Below the pieces are notes generated by a model that had not been told where the DNA came from, did not search any database, and saw nothing but the letters and a program-made list of their open reading frames with translations. A stretch of DNA of 64,000 bases, from NCBI RefSeq assembly GCF_036997615.1, contig NZ_JAWLQA010000008.1. One strand, given 5' to 3'. This document shows, piece after piece, positions 7,158 to 16,794 of the stretch. The position numbers and the translations under genes are program-made. Numbering within the stretch: the stretch's first letter is position 1; each line of letters starts with the position of its first letter. Source of the stretch: Brachyspira sp949287565 (GTDB taxonomy: Bacteria > Spirochaetota > Brachyspiria > Brachyspirales > Brachyspiraceae).

Positions 7158-9746
7158 TTAAAATAAATCTGTTAATCTGAAATCAAAAATCATAAATACT
7201 AAAAAACTATAAACAAATCTTTTACTTATCTCTTCTTTGTTTTCGCTCTTTTGAAAATCAATAGTTATGTCTACCGGCTCATCGTATTCTGTATCAGCAT
7301 CAACTTTTGCAGATATAGTAAAAATATCTCCGTCATTTGCAGGAAATGTATATGTTATAGTCTCATTATAGCCCACTACATCATTGGTATACATATCATA
7401 TTTCTTAGCAAAAAATTTGAAAGCTCCGTAACTTGCCTCTATATTTTTTATCTTCTTTATTTCCTTTTTCAAATTATTTTTATCTAATTTTATAAGTGTT
7501 AATTGATTTATAGGCTGTACTAATTCATAATCCTCAAGCTGTTTTCTCCATTTAGCTATAGTTTCATCATCCATTTCTGCAGGAGTTGCCAAACTTATAA
7601 AATTATCAGCATTAATTTTTACTTCTTCATCTTCACAGTTTGAATAACTTCCATCGGCTGAATATCTGAAAGTTGTTATAAAGTTTTTATCTTTATCATG
7701 CAAGTTCCATATTAAAGCAGATGCAAATCTATTCATTAAATAATTATCAATAAATACTTCTTTAAATAAATCATAGCTGTATATATCGCCGTCTATTAAT
7801 GTAATACTTAAAATACGGGCATTATGATTAATAAATTTCTGTACTTCTTTTCTTAATTCTTTTATTTCTTCTTTTAACTCTTTATCAAGATTTTGAGGAG
7901 TCTTTTTTAATTCTTTATTATTTTTTATATCGAATAAAGTTAAACTATAATCACTATTAACAATTAATTTATAATCATCATTTAAGATTTTTTCACCTTG
8001 GGAATTAAATCCGTAATTTGGTGTACATCTTAATCTAAATTCAGTATAACCAATATTCATTTTTTCAATCAATTCATTAATCATTCTTCCTGCTTCGCGT
8101 CTAATTTCTGCTTTCTTTGTATCTGAATATATTTCATATAATAAACTCTGAGCATATCTGCTTTCTATATTGAATTTGATCATTATGAGGAAAACTTTTG
8201 AATCAATACCTAATGATATTAATTCTGATATCTCTTTTAAAGCTTCATCTCCTCCGTACATAGCATAAAGAAAACCTGCAATCTCTTTATCTTGATTTTC
8301 TAAATAAACATCCCTAACAAACTTTAAAAATGATTCAAAGTCAAGCAAATTAACTATATTATCAATTTTTTCTAATCTGTTAATTGTTCTTTTTAAAGAT
8401 AAATACTCTGAATATATATACTTTATAACTGTAACATCCACTTCTCTTGATTTATCTTTTACTAGAACATGGCAATCTTTTATAAATGTAAGTTTCTTAT
8501 CTTCTCTTTTAGCATTGTATTTTTTCTCTGCATACTTTTCTGCTTTTTCTATAGTTTTAAAATTATAATCTTTTGTAACAAATGAAAGCTCTGATGAAAA
8601 ATCACTTTCAATTCTTTTTCTTAATCTTACAATTCTTTTATTCTTATCTTTTGCAATAAGATCATATATTTCTTTAACATTAAATTTTGTTATAGTTATA
8701 TAATCTTCTTTAGGATAAAAGGCCTGCATATATACTTTAAGCCTTGTATGCAATTTCTCCTCATCATCGCAAAAAGTACCAACTTCTTCCAAATTATCTA
8801 AATTCCAATGTTCTAAAGACTCATAACAATCATACTTATAAGCAAATCTGAATAATCCTACTGCAGTTATTACTTTTTCTGTATTCCATTTATCAAGAGG
8901 CTGATTAAAGCTTTGAGCCATATAAAACATCATATCCATATTTTCTACATTAGACACATTCCAACTATTTAAAGGCTGATTAAATTTAGTACATGAGAAA
9001 AATGTCTTTTCCATATTTACAACATTAGAAGTGTCCCATTTATCAAAAGGCTGATTTAATTTGTCGCATTGCCTAAATAAAGAATCCATATTCGTAACAT
9101 TAGAAACATCCCAATCATTAATATTCTGATTAAAAGCATCACAATATGCAAACATACTTGATAAATCTTTAACTTTAGATGTATTCCAAGTATTTAAAGG
9201 CTGATTAAATCTTTTTGCCCTAATAAACATATTAGACATATCTTCAACATTAGAAGTATCCCATTTATCCAAAGGCTGATTAAAAAATTCACATTCCTCA
9301 AACATGCCTCTCATATTTTTCACTTTTGATGTGTTCCAGCTATTTAAAGGCTGATTAAACTCTTTGGCACCGCAAAACATAAATCTCATATCTTCAACAT
9401 TAGAAACGTCCCAATTATCCAAAGGCTGATCAAAATTAGAACAATAGGCAAACATATTATTCATACTTTTCACTTTGGATACATTCCAATTACTTAAATC
9501 ATGATCAAAATCTATATTTGAGTATCTTACCATTGCATTATATCCCATATAAGCAAACATCATATCCATATTAGTAACATTAGAAACGTCCCAATCTTCT
9601 ATGCCTTCAAAATATTTTCTTTTACTTTCATAAAAAAGTTTACTCATATCTGTGATAAGACTTGTATCAACATCATGAAGTTTTATACCGTCAGTAAATA
9701 CTAGTTTTTTTAATTCTGTTTTGGTTTCTGGTTTATATTTTTTCAT
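7158..9746 (-). CDS. DUF285 leucine-rich repeat / DUF4132 fusion protein
   Basis: 862 residues from ATG at 9746. Residues ~35-300 hold ten DUF285 repeats (NQPLDKWDTSNVEDMSNMF type). A linker (ITKFNVKEIYDLIAKDKNK) leads into a helical region and then, from about residue 600, a module with DYKLIVNSDYSLTLFDIK, ASALIWNLHDKD, FITTFRYSADGSYSN, SLATPAEMDDETIAKWRKQL and QPINQLT. This pattern (LVW...FR.t.DG...HP.E....W...L.dYei.QP..QL) is that of DUF4132, found in E. coli MolR/YehI-like proteins. There is no signal peptide or membrane segment, so it should be cytoplasmic even though DUF285 proteins are usually labelled BspA-like surface proteins. About 220 bases near the 5' end are almost identical to the short gene next door. 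Confidence 0.85.
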   Translation of the reverse strand: MKKYKPETKTELKKLVFTDGIKLHDVDTSLITDMSKLFYESKRKYFEGIEDWDVSNVTNMDMMFAYMGYNAMVRYSNIDFDHDLSNWNVSKVKSMNNMFAYCSNFDQPLDNWDVSNVEDMRFMFCGAKEFNQPLNSWNTSKVKNMRGMFEECEFFNQPLDKWDTSNVEDMSNMFIRAKRFNQPLNTWNTSKVKDLSSMFAYCDAFNQNINDWDVSNVTNMDSLFRQCDKLNQPFDKWDTSNVVNMEKTFFSCTKFNQPLNSWNVSNVENMDMMFYMAQSFNQPLDKWNTEKVITAVGLFRFAYKYDCYESLEHWNLDNLEEVGTFCDDEEKLHTRLKVYMQAFYPKEDYITITKFNVKEIYDLIAKDKNKRIVRLRKRIESDFSSELSFVTKDYNFKTIEKAEKYAEKKYNAKREDKKLTFIKDCHVLVKDKSREVDVTVIKYIYSEYLSLKRTINRLEKIDNIVNLLDFESFLKFVRDVYLENQDKEIAGFLYAMYGGDEALKEISELISLGIDSKVFLIMIKFNIESRYAQSLLYEIYSDTKKAEIRREAGRMINELIEKMNIGYTEFRLRCTPNYGFNSQGEKILNDDYKLIVNSDYSLTLFDIKNNKELKKTPQNLDKELKEEIKELRKEVQKFINHNARILSITLIDGDIYSYDLFKEVFIDNYLMNRFASALIWNLHDKDKNFITTFRYSADGSYSNCEDEEVKINADNFISLATPAEMDDETIAKWRKQLEDYELVQPINQLTLIKLDKNNLKKEIKKIKNIEASYGAFKFFAKKYDMYTNDVVGYNETITYTFPANDGDIFTISAKVDADTEYDEPVDITIDFQKSENKEEISKRFVYSFLVFMIFDFRLTDLF

Positions 9747-9874
9747 AATTTTTTCCTAATATAGAATTTACATAATTATAAAAAATGAAAATTTATTATA
9801 TTATAAATAACTTATTATCAATATTAATTAATAATTCATATATTTTTAGTAATATCAGATTCAGAAAAGCTTTA

Positions 9875-10750
9875 TTATAATTTATTTATTTCTTCTATAC
9901 TTAATCCAGTATTATCACTTATAAATTTTGCATCCAAGCCTGACTTTTTTAAACTTTTAGCTATAGAAATGGCTTTATTTTTTTCTCCTTCTTCTCTACC
10001 TAATCTTCTTTCTTCATCAAGCATTATTTGATTACCATATAAGTATGCTTCTTTTTTTTCATACTCCATCATCATTAATTTACTTTTCACAAAATTATTA
10101 TATTTTTTCTGTACTTCTTCCATTATAGGTTTTTCTTTTACTATTTCAGACATAGAAGCCTCCAAATTTTTACTTGTAAACATTTTTAACCAACAATTTA
10201 AATCTTTAGTTAATATGTTTTTCTTGAATTTTTTTAACTCTATTATATGTATTTGTAAATGATCCGTAAGAAGTTTTTTATTATTCATTTCATAAAGCAT
10301 ATAACAGGAATGTATATTTTTAGTTTTATCTAAATTGAAATTTAATAGATTAATACTTATAACAGGAGTAAGTTCATCATATCTTTCACCATGTTTTAAT
10401 AGTTTGCTGTAATTAGCAGCCCAATAATAAAGTATTCTTTCAGGAAATCTTGAATTTCCTTGTAATTGTATTTCTATTATAACTACTGCCCCATTCTGTG
10501 TGATGCACTTTACGTCAACTATGGTTTCTTTTAAATTTCTATTCTTTTTTAAATTAAGGCGACTGCCCGCCTTCGGCGAAGGAGTAAGAATTTCCACAGA
10601 ACGAAAAGTTTTCATATTAGCATTGAGCATTATAGAATTAATAAAATCTAAAAGTATACACTCACTGCTTCCCTTATCAGTAAAAAGGTATCGTATAAAA
10701 TAATCATTCAAAGGATTGAAATATTCTTTAGTATTTAAAGTATTACTCAT
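9875..10750 (-). CDS. PD-(D/E)XK nuclease family transposase-like protein (Rpn type)
   Basis: 291 residues. It starts MSNTLNTKEYFNPLNDYFIRYLF and has the core KETIVDVKCITQNGAVVIIEIQLQGN with the nuclease-like D...E-x-Q motif, followed by FPERILYYWAANYSKLL. This is the Rpn/TIGR01784 family (recombination-promoting nuclease, formerly transposase_31), common in many copies in Brachyspira-like genomes. The C-terminus is helical and ends KSGLDAKFISDNTGLSIEEI. It is 43-46% GC locally at one point only: after EILTP, seven extra residues (about SPKAGSR) are encoded by a GC-rich insert absent from the paralogue at 39309. Its promoter puts the start codon at the expected transcription start. Confidence 0.85.
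   Translation of the reverse strand: MSNTLNTKEYFNPLNDYFIRYLFTDKGSSECILLDFINSIMLNANMKTFRSVEILTPSPKAGSRLNLKKNRNLKETIVDVKCITQNGAVVIIEIQLQGNSRFPERILYYWAANYSKLLKHGERYDELTPVISINLLNFNLDKTKNIHSCYMLYEMNNKKLLTDHLQIHIIELKKFKKNILTKDLNCWLKMFTSKNLEASMSEIVKEKPIMEEVQKKYNNFVKSKLMMMEYEKKEAYLYGNQIMLDEERRLGREEGEKNKAISIAKSLKKSGLDAKFISDNTGLSIEEINKL
10560..10582. repeat. GC-rich micro-insert inside the Rpn-like gene
   Basis: The plus strand here reads CGACTGCCCGCCTTCGGCGA and on, an abrupt GC-rich palindromic patch in a gene that is otherwise about 70% A/T. Compared with two paralogues in this window it accounts for seven extra codons, in frame. The words CCTTCGGCGAAGG and GGCGGGC also build the cassettes of the dispersed repeat copies. 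Confidence 0.6.
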
Positions 10751-10756
10751 AAATAT

Positions 10757-10785
10757 ATTATACTGAAAATTATTAAGTTTGTCAA
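10757..10785 (-). promoter_or_regulatory. Promoter of Rpn-like gene, leaderless arrangement
   Basis: On the minus strand TTGACA (10780-10785) and TATAAT (10757-10762) are 17 bases apart. Only six bases lie between the -10 box and the ATG at 10750, so transcription would begin at or next to the start codon and no ribosome site fits. Confidence 0.65.
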
Positions 10786-13376
10786 AATAAATCAGTTAGT
10801 CTGAAATCCAAAATTATAAACACTAAAAATGTATAAATAAATCTCTTGCTTATATCTTTTTTATTTTCAGCTTTTTTGAAATCAATACTAATATTTATTA
10901 AATCATCATATTCTACATCCTCATCAACTTTTGCAGACATAGCAAAAATATCTCCGTCATTTGCTGTGAATGTATATGTTATAGTGTCATTATCTCCTAA
11001 TACATCATTGGTATGCATATCATATTTTTGAGCAAAGAATTTAAAAGCTCCATAGCTTGTATCTATATTTTTTATTTTCTTTATTTCTTTTTTCAAATTA
11101 TCTTTATTTAATTTTATTTGTGTTAATTGATTTATAGCCTGTGATAATTGAGAATCTTCAAGCTGTTTTCTCCATTTATCTATAGTTTCATTGTCCATTT
11201 CTATAGGAGTTGCCAAACTCATGAAATTATCAGCATTAATTTTTATTTTTTCATTTTCTGTATTTAAATAGTTTCCATCGTTTGTATATCTAAAAGTTGT
11301 TATAAAGTTTTTATCTTTATCATACAAGTTCCATATTAAACCAGAACCAAATTTATTCATTAAATAGTTATCAATAAAAACTTCTTTAAACAAGTCATAA
11401 CTCAATATATCACCGTCTATTAACATAATACTTAAAATATGTGAGCTATGATTAATAAACTTATCTGCTTCTTTACCTAATTCTTTTATTTTATCTTTTA
11501 ATTTTTTATCAAGATTTTGAGGTACTTTTTTTAATTCTTTATTATTTTTTATATCGAATAAAGTTAAAGTATAATCATTATTGACAATTAATTTATAATC
11601 ATCATTTAATTTTTTTTCACCTTTAGAATTGAATCCCAAATTAGGCATACATCTTAATCTAAATTCAGTATAACCTATATTAATTTTTTCAAGTAACTCA
11701 TTAATCATTTCTACTGCTTCTTTACGAATTGCACTTTTAGTTGAATTTAGATATATTTTATATAATAAACTCTGAGCATATCTGCTTTCTATATTGAAGC
11801 TTATCATTGTAAGGAGATTTTTTGATTCAATAGTATTCATTAATTCTGATATTTTCTTTAAAGCTTCATCTCCTCCATACATAGCATAAACAAAAGCAGT
11901 GATAACTTCATCTTGATTTTTTAAATAAATCTCTTTAGTAAAATTCACAAATGATTTTAAATCAAGCAAATTAACCATATTATCAATTTTTTCTAATTTT
12001 TTAATAGTTTTCTTTAAAGACAAATATTCTGAATATATATACTTTATAAGATTGATATTTACTTCTATTGATTTATCTTTTATTAATACATGGCAATTCT
12101 GTATAAATTCAAGTTTCTTATCATATTTTTTAGCATTGTAATTTCTTTCAGCATACTTTTCTGCTTTTTCTATAGTTTTGAAATTATAATTATTTGTAAC
12201 AAATGAAAGCTCTGATGAGAAATCACTTTCAAGTCTTTTTTTCAATCTTACAACTTTTTTATTTTTATCATCTGAAATAAGCTCATATATTTCTTTAACA
12301 TTAAATTTTGTTATACTTATAATATCGGCCTTAGGAAAAAATGCCTGCCTATATACTTGAATTCTTGTAGGTAATTTATCCATATCCTTATCATCACAAA
12401 TTATACTTATAGCTTGTAAACTGTCTAAATTCCAATTTGCTAAAGATTCATAATGATCAAACTTGCGTGCATAGGCAAACAACAACATTACACTAATGAC
12501 ATTTCTTGTATCCCATTTATCAAGAGGCTGATTAAATTCTTCTGTAAAAGCAAACATATGCTCTATATTTGTTACTTTAGACATATTCCAGCTATTTAAA
12601 GGCTGATTAAATTTACCGCATGCTCTAAATGCAAATTCCATACTTTCAACATTAGAAGTATCCCATTTATCTAAAGGTTGATTAAAATTTTCACAGTCCG
12701 AAAATATATGTTGCATATTTTTCACATTAGATACGTCCCAATCATTAAGAGGCTGATCAAAAGCTTTACAATAACGAAACGTCTTTGATAAATCTTCAAC
12801 ATTAGATACATTCCAATTATTTATATTCTGGTTAAATTTCAAAGCCACATTAAACATATTAGACATATCTTTAACATTAGAAACATCCCATTTGTCCAAA
12901 GGTCTATTAAATGCTTCACAGCTATGAAACATATCGCTCATATCTTTCACTTTAGATACATTCCAATTATTTAAAGGCTGATTAAACTTTTTAGCACCCA
13001 AAAACATGCCAGCCATATTTTCCACATTTGAAACGTCCCATTTATTTAAAGGCTGATTAAAATATGTACAACAAGCAAACATATAAATCATGTTTTTCAC
13101 TTTTGATACATTCCAATTATTTAAATTAGAATTAAACTCTGTCATTGAGTATTGTCCCAAAACATTGTAGTCCATATATGCAAACATATAAGCCATATTC
13201 TCAACATTAGAAGTATCCCACTCTCCTATGCCATCAAAATCTTTTCTTTCAGTTTTATTAAAAAGGTCGCTCATATCTGTAATAAGACTTGTATCAATAT
13301 CACCAAGTTTTATACCGTTGTTGGTGAATACTAATCTTTTTAATTCTTCTTTTGTTGTTGGTTTATATTTTTTCAT
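10782..13376 (-). CDS. DUF285 leucine-rich repeat / DUF4132 fusion protein
   Basis: 864 residues from the ATG at 13376 (MKKYKPTTKEELKRLVF), preceded by AGGA nine bases upstream; an ATG 15 bases earlier overlaps that ribosome site and would add MRILI, absent from the paralogues. Ten DUF285 repeats occupy residues ~35-300. The linker ITKFNVKEIYELISDD follows, then the DUF4132 module with GSGLIWNLYDKD, FITTFRYTNDG, SLATPIEMDNETIDKWRKQL and QAINQLT. The C-terminus KRFIYTFLVFIILDFRLTDLF is shared by the family. No signal peptide. Its stop codon lies 31 bases from the start of the Rpn-like gene, whose promoter overlaps the end of this gene. Confidence 0.85.
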   Translation of the reverse strand: MKKYKPTTKEELKRLVFTNNGIKLGDIDTSLITDMSDLFNKTERKDFDGIGEWDTSNVENMAYMFAYMDYNVLGQYSMTEFNSNLNNWNVSKVKNMIYMFACCTYFNQPLNKWDVSNVENMAGMFLGAKKFNQPLNNWNVSKVKDMSDMFHSCEAFNRPLDKWDVSNVKDMSNMFNVALKFNQNINNWNVSNVEDLSKTFRYCKAFDQPLNDWDVSNVKNMQHIFSDCENFNQPLDKWDTSNVESMEFAFRACGKFNQPLNSWNMSKVTNIEHMFAFTEEFNQPLDKWDTRNVISVMLLFAYARKFDHYESLANWNLDSLQAISIICDDKDMDKLPTRIQVYRQAFFPKADIISITKFNVKEIYELISDDKNKKVVRLKKRLESDFSSELSFVTNNYNFKTIEKAEKYAERNYNAKKYDKKLEFIQNCHVLIKDKSIEVNINLIKYIYSEYLSLKKTIKKLEKIDNMVNLLDLKSFVNFTKEIYLKNQDEVITAFVYAMYGGDEALKKISELMNTIESKNLLTMISFNIESRYAQSLLYKIYLNSTKSAIRKEAVEMINELLEKINIGYTEFRLRCMPNLGFNSKGEKKLNDDYKLIVNNDYTLTLFDIKNNKELKKVPQNLDKKLKDKIKELGKEADKFINHSSHILSIMLIDGDILSYDLFKEVFIDNYLMNKFGSGLIWNLYDKDKNFITTFRYTNDGNYLNTENEKIKINADNFMSLATPIEMDNETIDKWRKQLEDSQLSQAINQLTQIKLNKDNLKKEIKKIKNIDTSYGAFKFFAQKYDMHTNDVLGDNDTITYTFTANDGDIFAMSAKVDEDVEYDDLINISIDFKKAENKKDISKRFIYTFLVFIILDFRLTDLF

Positions 13377-13499
13377 AATTAATATCCTCATTATAAATTT
13401 TAATATATGTAAATAGCAGCACTCAATTAACTACCAATAATAATACTTATTTATATATAAGTAAACAAATATATTTTGTAAATTTTATATTTTGTAAAT

Positions 13500-13806
13500 A
13501 TATTATCAACTTTTTTGTCGCTCACGCTCTGCGGGCTTCGCCAAAGTTGCTGCCTACGGCAACGCATATACTACAGTTTAATATTTTAAGAATATGTATT
13601 AAATATACTATAATACCATACTTTTAGCTCAAAAATGCAGTCTTTCGCCGTAGGCGGACTTCGCCTGTGCCACGCCAAAGGCGGACGTCGTCCAAAAGAA
13701 CTGGGGGTGTTACGAAGTACGCAGAGCGGTGGGGCAAAGCCACCACAAACAATAAAATTAAAAAACTAAAATCGACAAACTTAAAATTTTTCAGTATATA
13801 TAACAT
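13500..13806 (+). repeat. Dispersed modular repeat, copy R2
   Basis: This lies in the 528-base gap between two fusion genes; no convincing gene is present. It has the shared order: an AACTTTTTTG arm whose loop is replaced by a GC-rich cassette (CTCTGCGGGCTTCGCC), an AT-rich centre with ATGTATTAAATA, AAAAATGCAGT, a second GC-rich cassette (TTCGCCGTAGGCGGACTTCG), AAAAGAACTGGGG, and a terminal promoter-like CGACAA-N16-TATATA. A 63-codon frame on the minus strand crosses the cassettes and is not conserved. Confidence 0.75.
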
Positions 13807-13904
13807 TAAATACAATTTCTAACAATTAATTATATATCGTATTATTTAAAAAATACAGAATGTTTCTTACAAAAACTTTATTCCTCCTATTACTCATATA
13901 AAAA

Positions 13905-16292
13905 TTAAAATAAATCTGTCAATCTAAAATCCCATATAATTAATACTAATAAAGTATAAACAAATCTTTTACTTATCTCTTTTTTGTTTTCACTCTTTTT
14001 AAAATCAATAGTAATATTTATTTGCTCATCATATTCCCCCTGAATTTTTGATGTCATAGTAAAAATATCTTCGTCATTTGATGTAAATGAATAAGTTATA
14101 ATACCATCATATCCTATTACATTACTAATATTCATTTTATATTTTTTAGTAAAATATTTAAAAGAACTATAAGTTGCATTTATATTTTTTATTTTATTTA
14201 TTTCTTTTTCCAAATTATTTTTATCTAATTTTATAACTGTTAATTGCTGTAAAGGCTGTGCTATTTCATAATCTTCAAGCTGTTTTCTCCATTTATCTAT
14301 AGTGTCATCGTCCATTTCTACAGGACTTGCTAAACTTATAAAATTATCATAATTAATTTTTATTTCTTCATCTTCACAGTTTGAATAACTTCCGTCGCCT
14401 GAATATCTGAAAGTTGTTATAAAATTAGAATCTTTGTCATATAGATTCCATATCAAAGATGAAGCAAATTTATTCATCATAATATTATCAATAAAAATGT
14501 CTTTGAATATATCATAACTGTATTTATTACCATTTATTAATGTAATGGCTAGAAGATTAGAATTATTTTTAATAAACTTTTTTATTTCTTTTCTTAATTT
14601 TGTTATTTTTTCTTTTAACTTTTTATCAAGATTTTTAGGAATCTTTTTAAATTCTTTATTATTTTTTATATCAAACAAGCTCAAAGAATAATCACTATTC
14701 AAAATTAATTTATAATCTTCACTTAAATATTTTTCACCTTTAGAATTAAACCCGAAATCAAAAGCATATCTTAATCTAAATTCAGTATAATCAATATTCA
14801 TTATTTCAAGCAGTTCATTAATTATTTTTTCTGCTTCGAGTCTAACTTCTGTTTTCTTAGTAGTCATAAATATTTTATATAATAATTTAAGGGCATATTT
14901 ACTTTGATTATTTAATTTAATTATTATAAGTGAAAGTTTTGTATCATGTGCTTTTTTATATATATTTTTTAAAGCCTCATCTCCTCCATATATTCCATAA
15001 ACAAAAGCAGCAGTTTCTTTATTGGTTTCATCATAAATATTTTTAATAAACTTTATGAATGATTCTCTATCAAGCAACTTAACTATATTATCAATTTTTA
15101 CTAATCTTTTAACATCTCTTTTGAGAGACAAATATTCCAAATATATATACTTTATAACATTAATATTAACTTCTCTTGATTTATCTTTTATTAAAACTTT
15201 ATAATCATTATTTATAAAGCTCACTTTTTTATCATCTTTTTTATTATAATTATTTTCAATATAGTTTTCTGCTTCTTCTATAGTTTTAAAATCATTTGTA
15301 ACGGATGAAAGTACCGAAGAAAAATCACTTTCAAGTTTTTTTCTTAATGCCGCAATTTTTTTATTTGTATCTTTTGATATTGAATCATATATTTCTTTGA
15401 CATTATCTTTTGTGATATCTAAATAATTTTGATTAGAACAATAAAAAGCCTGAAGATATGCTCTGATTCTTAAAGGCAATTTTTCTTTGTCATCACATAA
15501 TTCATTCATATTTAAGATTTTATTTAAATCCCAATTTGCTAATGAATCATAACAATTAAACACTTTAGAATACTTAAACATTGAGTCAATTTTTTTTAAA
15601 TTTTTTGTATCCCATTTATCAAGAGGCTGATTAAATGAAACAGTATCACAAAACATAGCTTCCATATTTTTCACATTAGATACATTCCAGCTATTTAAAG
15701 GTTGATTAAAATCCTTGCATTGTACAAACATCTCATGCATATTTTCAACTTTTGAGGTGTCCCATTTATATAAAGGCTGATTGAATTTATAAGCTCTTCT
15801 AAATGTACCTTCCATAGTTTTGACATTAGATACGTCCCAATCATTAATAGGCTGATTAAAAGCTTCACACTCACAAAACATATAACTTAAATCTTCAACT
15901 TTACTGACATTCCAATTATTTATATTTTGATTAAATGATTTAGCATAATTAAACATAAAACTCATAGTCTTAACATTTGAAGTATTCCATTTATATAAAG
16001 GCTGATTAAATTTCATAGCAGCCTGAAACATACCGCTCATATTCTTGACATTAGATACATTCCAATTATTTAAAGTATGATTAAACTCTATTTCCCAAAA
16101 AAACATAAATGACATATCCTCAACATTAGAAGTATCCCAATCTTCTATGCCTTCAAAATCTTTCCTTTCACTTTTATGAAAAAGATAACTCATATCTGTG
16201 ATAAGGCTTGTATCTACATCACTAAGTTTTACACCGTCTGTAAATACTAATTTTTTTAATTCTTCTTTTGTTGATGGTTTGTACTTCTTCAT
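13905..16292 (-). CDS. DUF285 leucine-rich repeat / DUF4132 fusion protein (eight repeats)
   Basis: 795 residues starting MKKYKPSTKEELKKLVF. It has eight DUF285 repeats instead of ten; the difference lies near the N-terminus, where the longer FAYM-type insert of the paralogues is missing. The second half matches the others: linker ITKDNVKEIYDSI, then SDYSLSLFDIK, ASSLIWNLYDKD, FITTFRYSGDG, SLASPVEMDDDTIDKWRKQL and QPLQQLT (DUF4132). No signal peptide or membrane helix. It is closest to the next gene upstream (16795-19368): about 150 bases of 3' flank and the adjoining repeat copy are nearly identical, so gene plus flank look like a tandem duplication. Confidence 0.85.
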   Translation of the reverse strand: MKKYKPSTKEELKKLVFTDGVKLSDVDTSLITDMSYLFHKSERKDFEGIEDWDTSNVEDMSFMFFWEIEFNHTLNNWNVSNVKNMSGMFQAAMKFNQPLYKWNTSNVKTMSFMFNYAKSFNQNINNWNVSKVEDLSYMFCECEAFNQPINDWDVSNVKTMEGTFRRAYKFNQPLYKWDTSKVENMHEMFVQCKDFNQPLNSWNVSNVKNMEAMFCDTVSFNQPLDKWDTKNLKKIDSMFKYSKVFNCYDSLANWDLNKILNMNELCDDKEKLPLRIRAYLQAFYCSNQNYLDITKDNVKEIYDSISKDTNKKIAALRKKLESDFSSVLSSVTNDFKTIEEAENYIENNYNKKDDKKVSFINNDYKVLIKDKSREVNINVIKYIYLEYLSLKRDVKRLVKIDNIVKLLDRESFIKFIKNIYDETNKETAAFVYGIYGGDEALKNIYKKAHDTKLSLIIIKLNNQSKYALKLLYKIFMTTKKTEVRLEAEKIINELLEIMNIDYTEFRLRYAFDFGFNSKGEKYLSEDYKLILNSDYSLSLFDIKNNKEFKKIPKNLDKKLKEKITKLRKEIKKFIKNNSNLLAITLINGNKYSYDIFKDIFIDNIMMNKFASSLIWNLYDKDSNFITTFRYSGDGSYSNCEDEEIKINYDNFISLASPVEMDDDTIDKWRKQLEDYEIAQPLQQLTVIKLDKNNLEKEINKIKNINATYSSFKYFTKKYKMNISNVIGYDGIITYSFTSNDEDIFTMTSKIQGEYDEQINITIDFKKSENKKEISKRFVYTLLVLIIWDFRLTDLF

Positions 16293-16375
16293 AATTTAAT
16301 CAAAATTAATTATTTTTTAGAGCAGACAGAATATATTTGCCCCAAACATAATGCCTACTCTCTATATACTGAAAT

Positions 16376-16696
16376 GATTTCATTTTGCCGACCACTGCAC
16401 ATTATATAATTATTATCAACTTTTTTGCCGCACAAAAAAGTTACAAAAAACGCAATTACTAGAACTTTATATTAAAAATACATGTATTAAATGTATGATA
16501 TAACCTATATTTATACTAAAAATGCAGTTCTTCGCGAAGCGTATCCGAGCCTGTCGAGGATATAGGTTCTTTTATACCAATACCGAAAGGTACCTACTCG
16601 GTAAAAGAACTGGGGTATGGGGCAAAGCCCCAGATATAAAAACAAAAATAAATTTATATTTTTGACAAACTGTATTTGTTTAGGTATATATAACAT
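16376..16696 (+). repeat. Dispersed modular repeat, copy R3
   Basis: This occupies the 502-base gap upstream of the eight-repeat gene; no gene seen. It shows the intact hairpin AACTTTTTTG-CCGCA-CAAAAAAGTT at 16418-16442, then GCAATTACTAGAACTTTA, AAAAATGCAGTT, a cassette containing TTCGCGAAGCGTATCCGAGC, GGTTCTTTTATACC, the nested palindromes GGTACCTACTCGGTA, AAAGAACTGGGG, and a closing TTGACA-N17-TATATA. Compared with R5, the GCGTATCCGAGC cassette is an exact extra block between GCAGTT and GGTTCT. Confidence 0.75.
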
Positions 16697-16794
16697 TAAA
16701 TACAATTCCTAACAATTAATTATATATCGTATTATTTAAAAAATACAGAATGTTTCTTACAAAAACTTTATGCCTCCTATTACTCATATAAAAA

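Noticed and set aside
13624..13815. 63-codon minus-strand frame, and 29981-30190 minus
   Set aside because: Both lie inside the dispersed repeat and share no protein sequence with each other beyond repeat-derived DNA.
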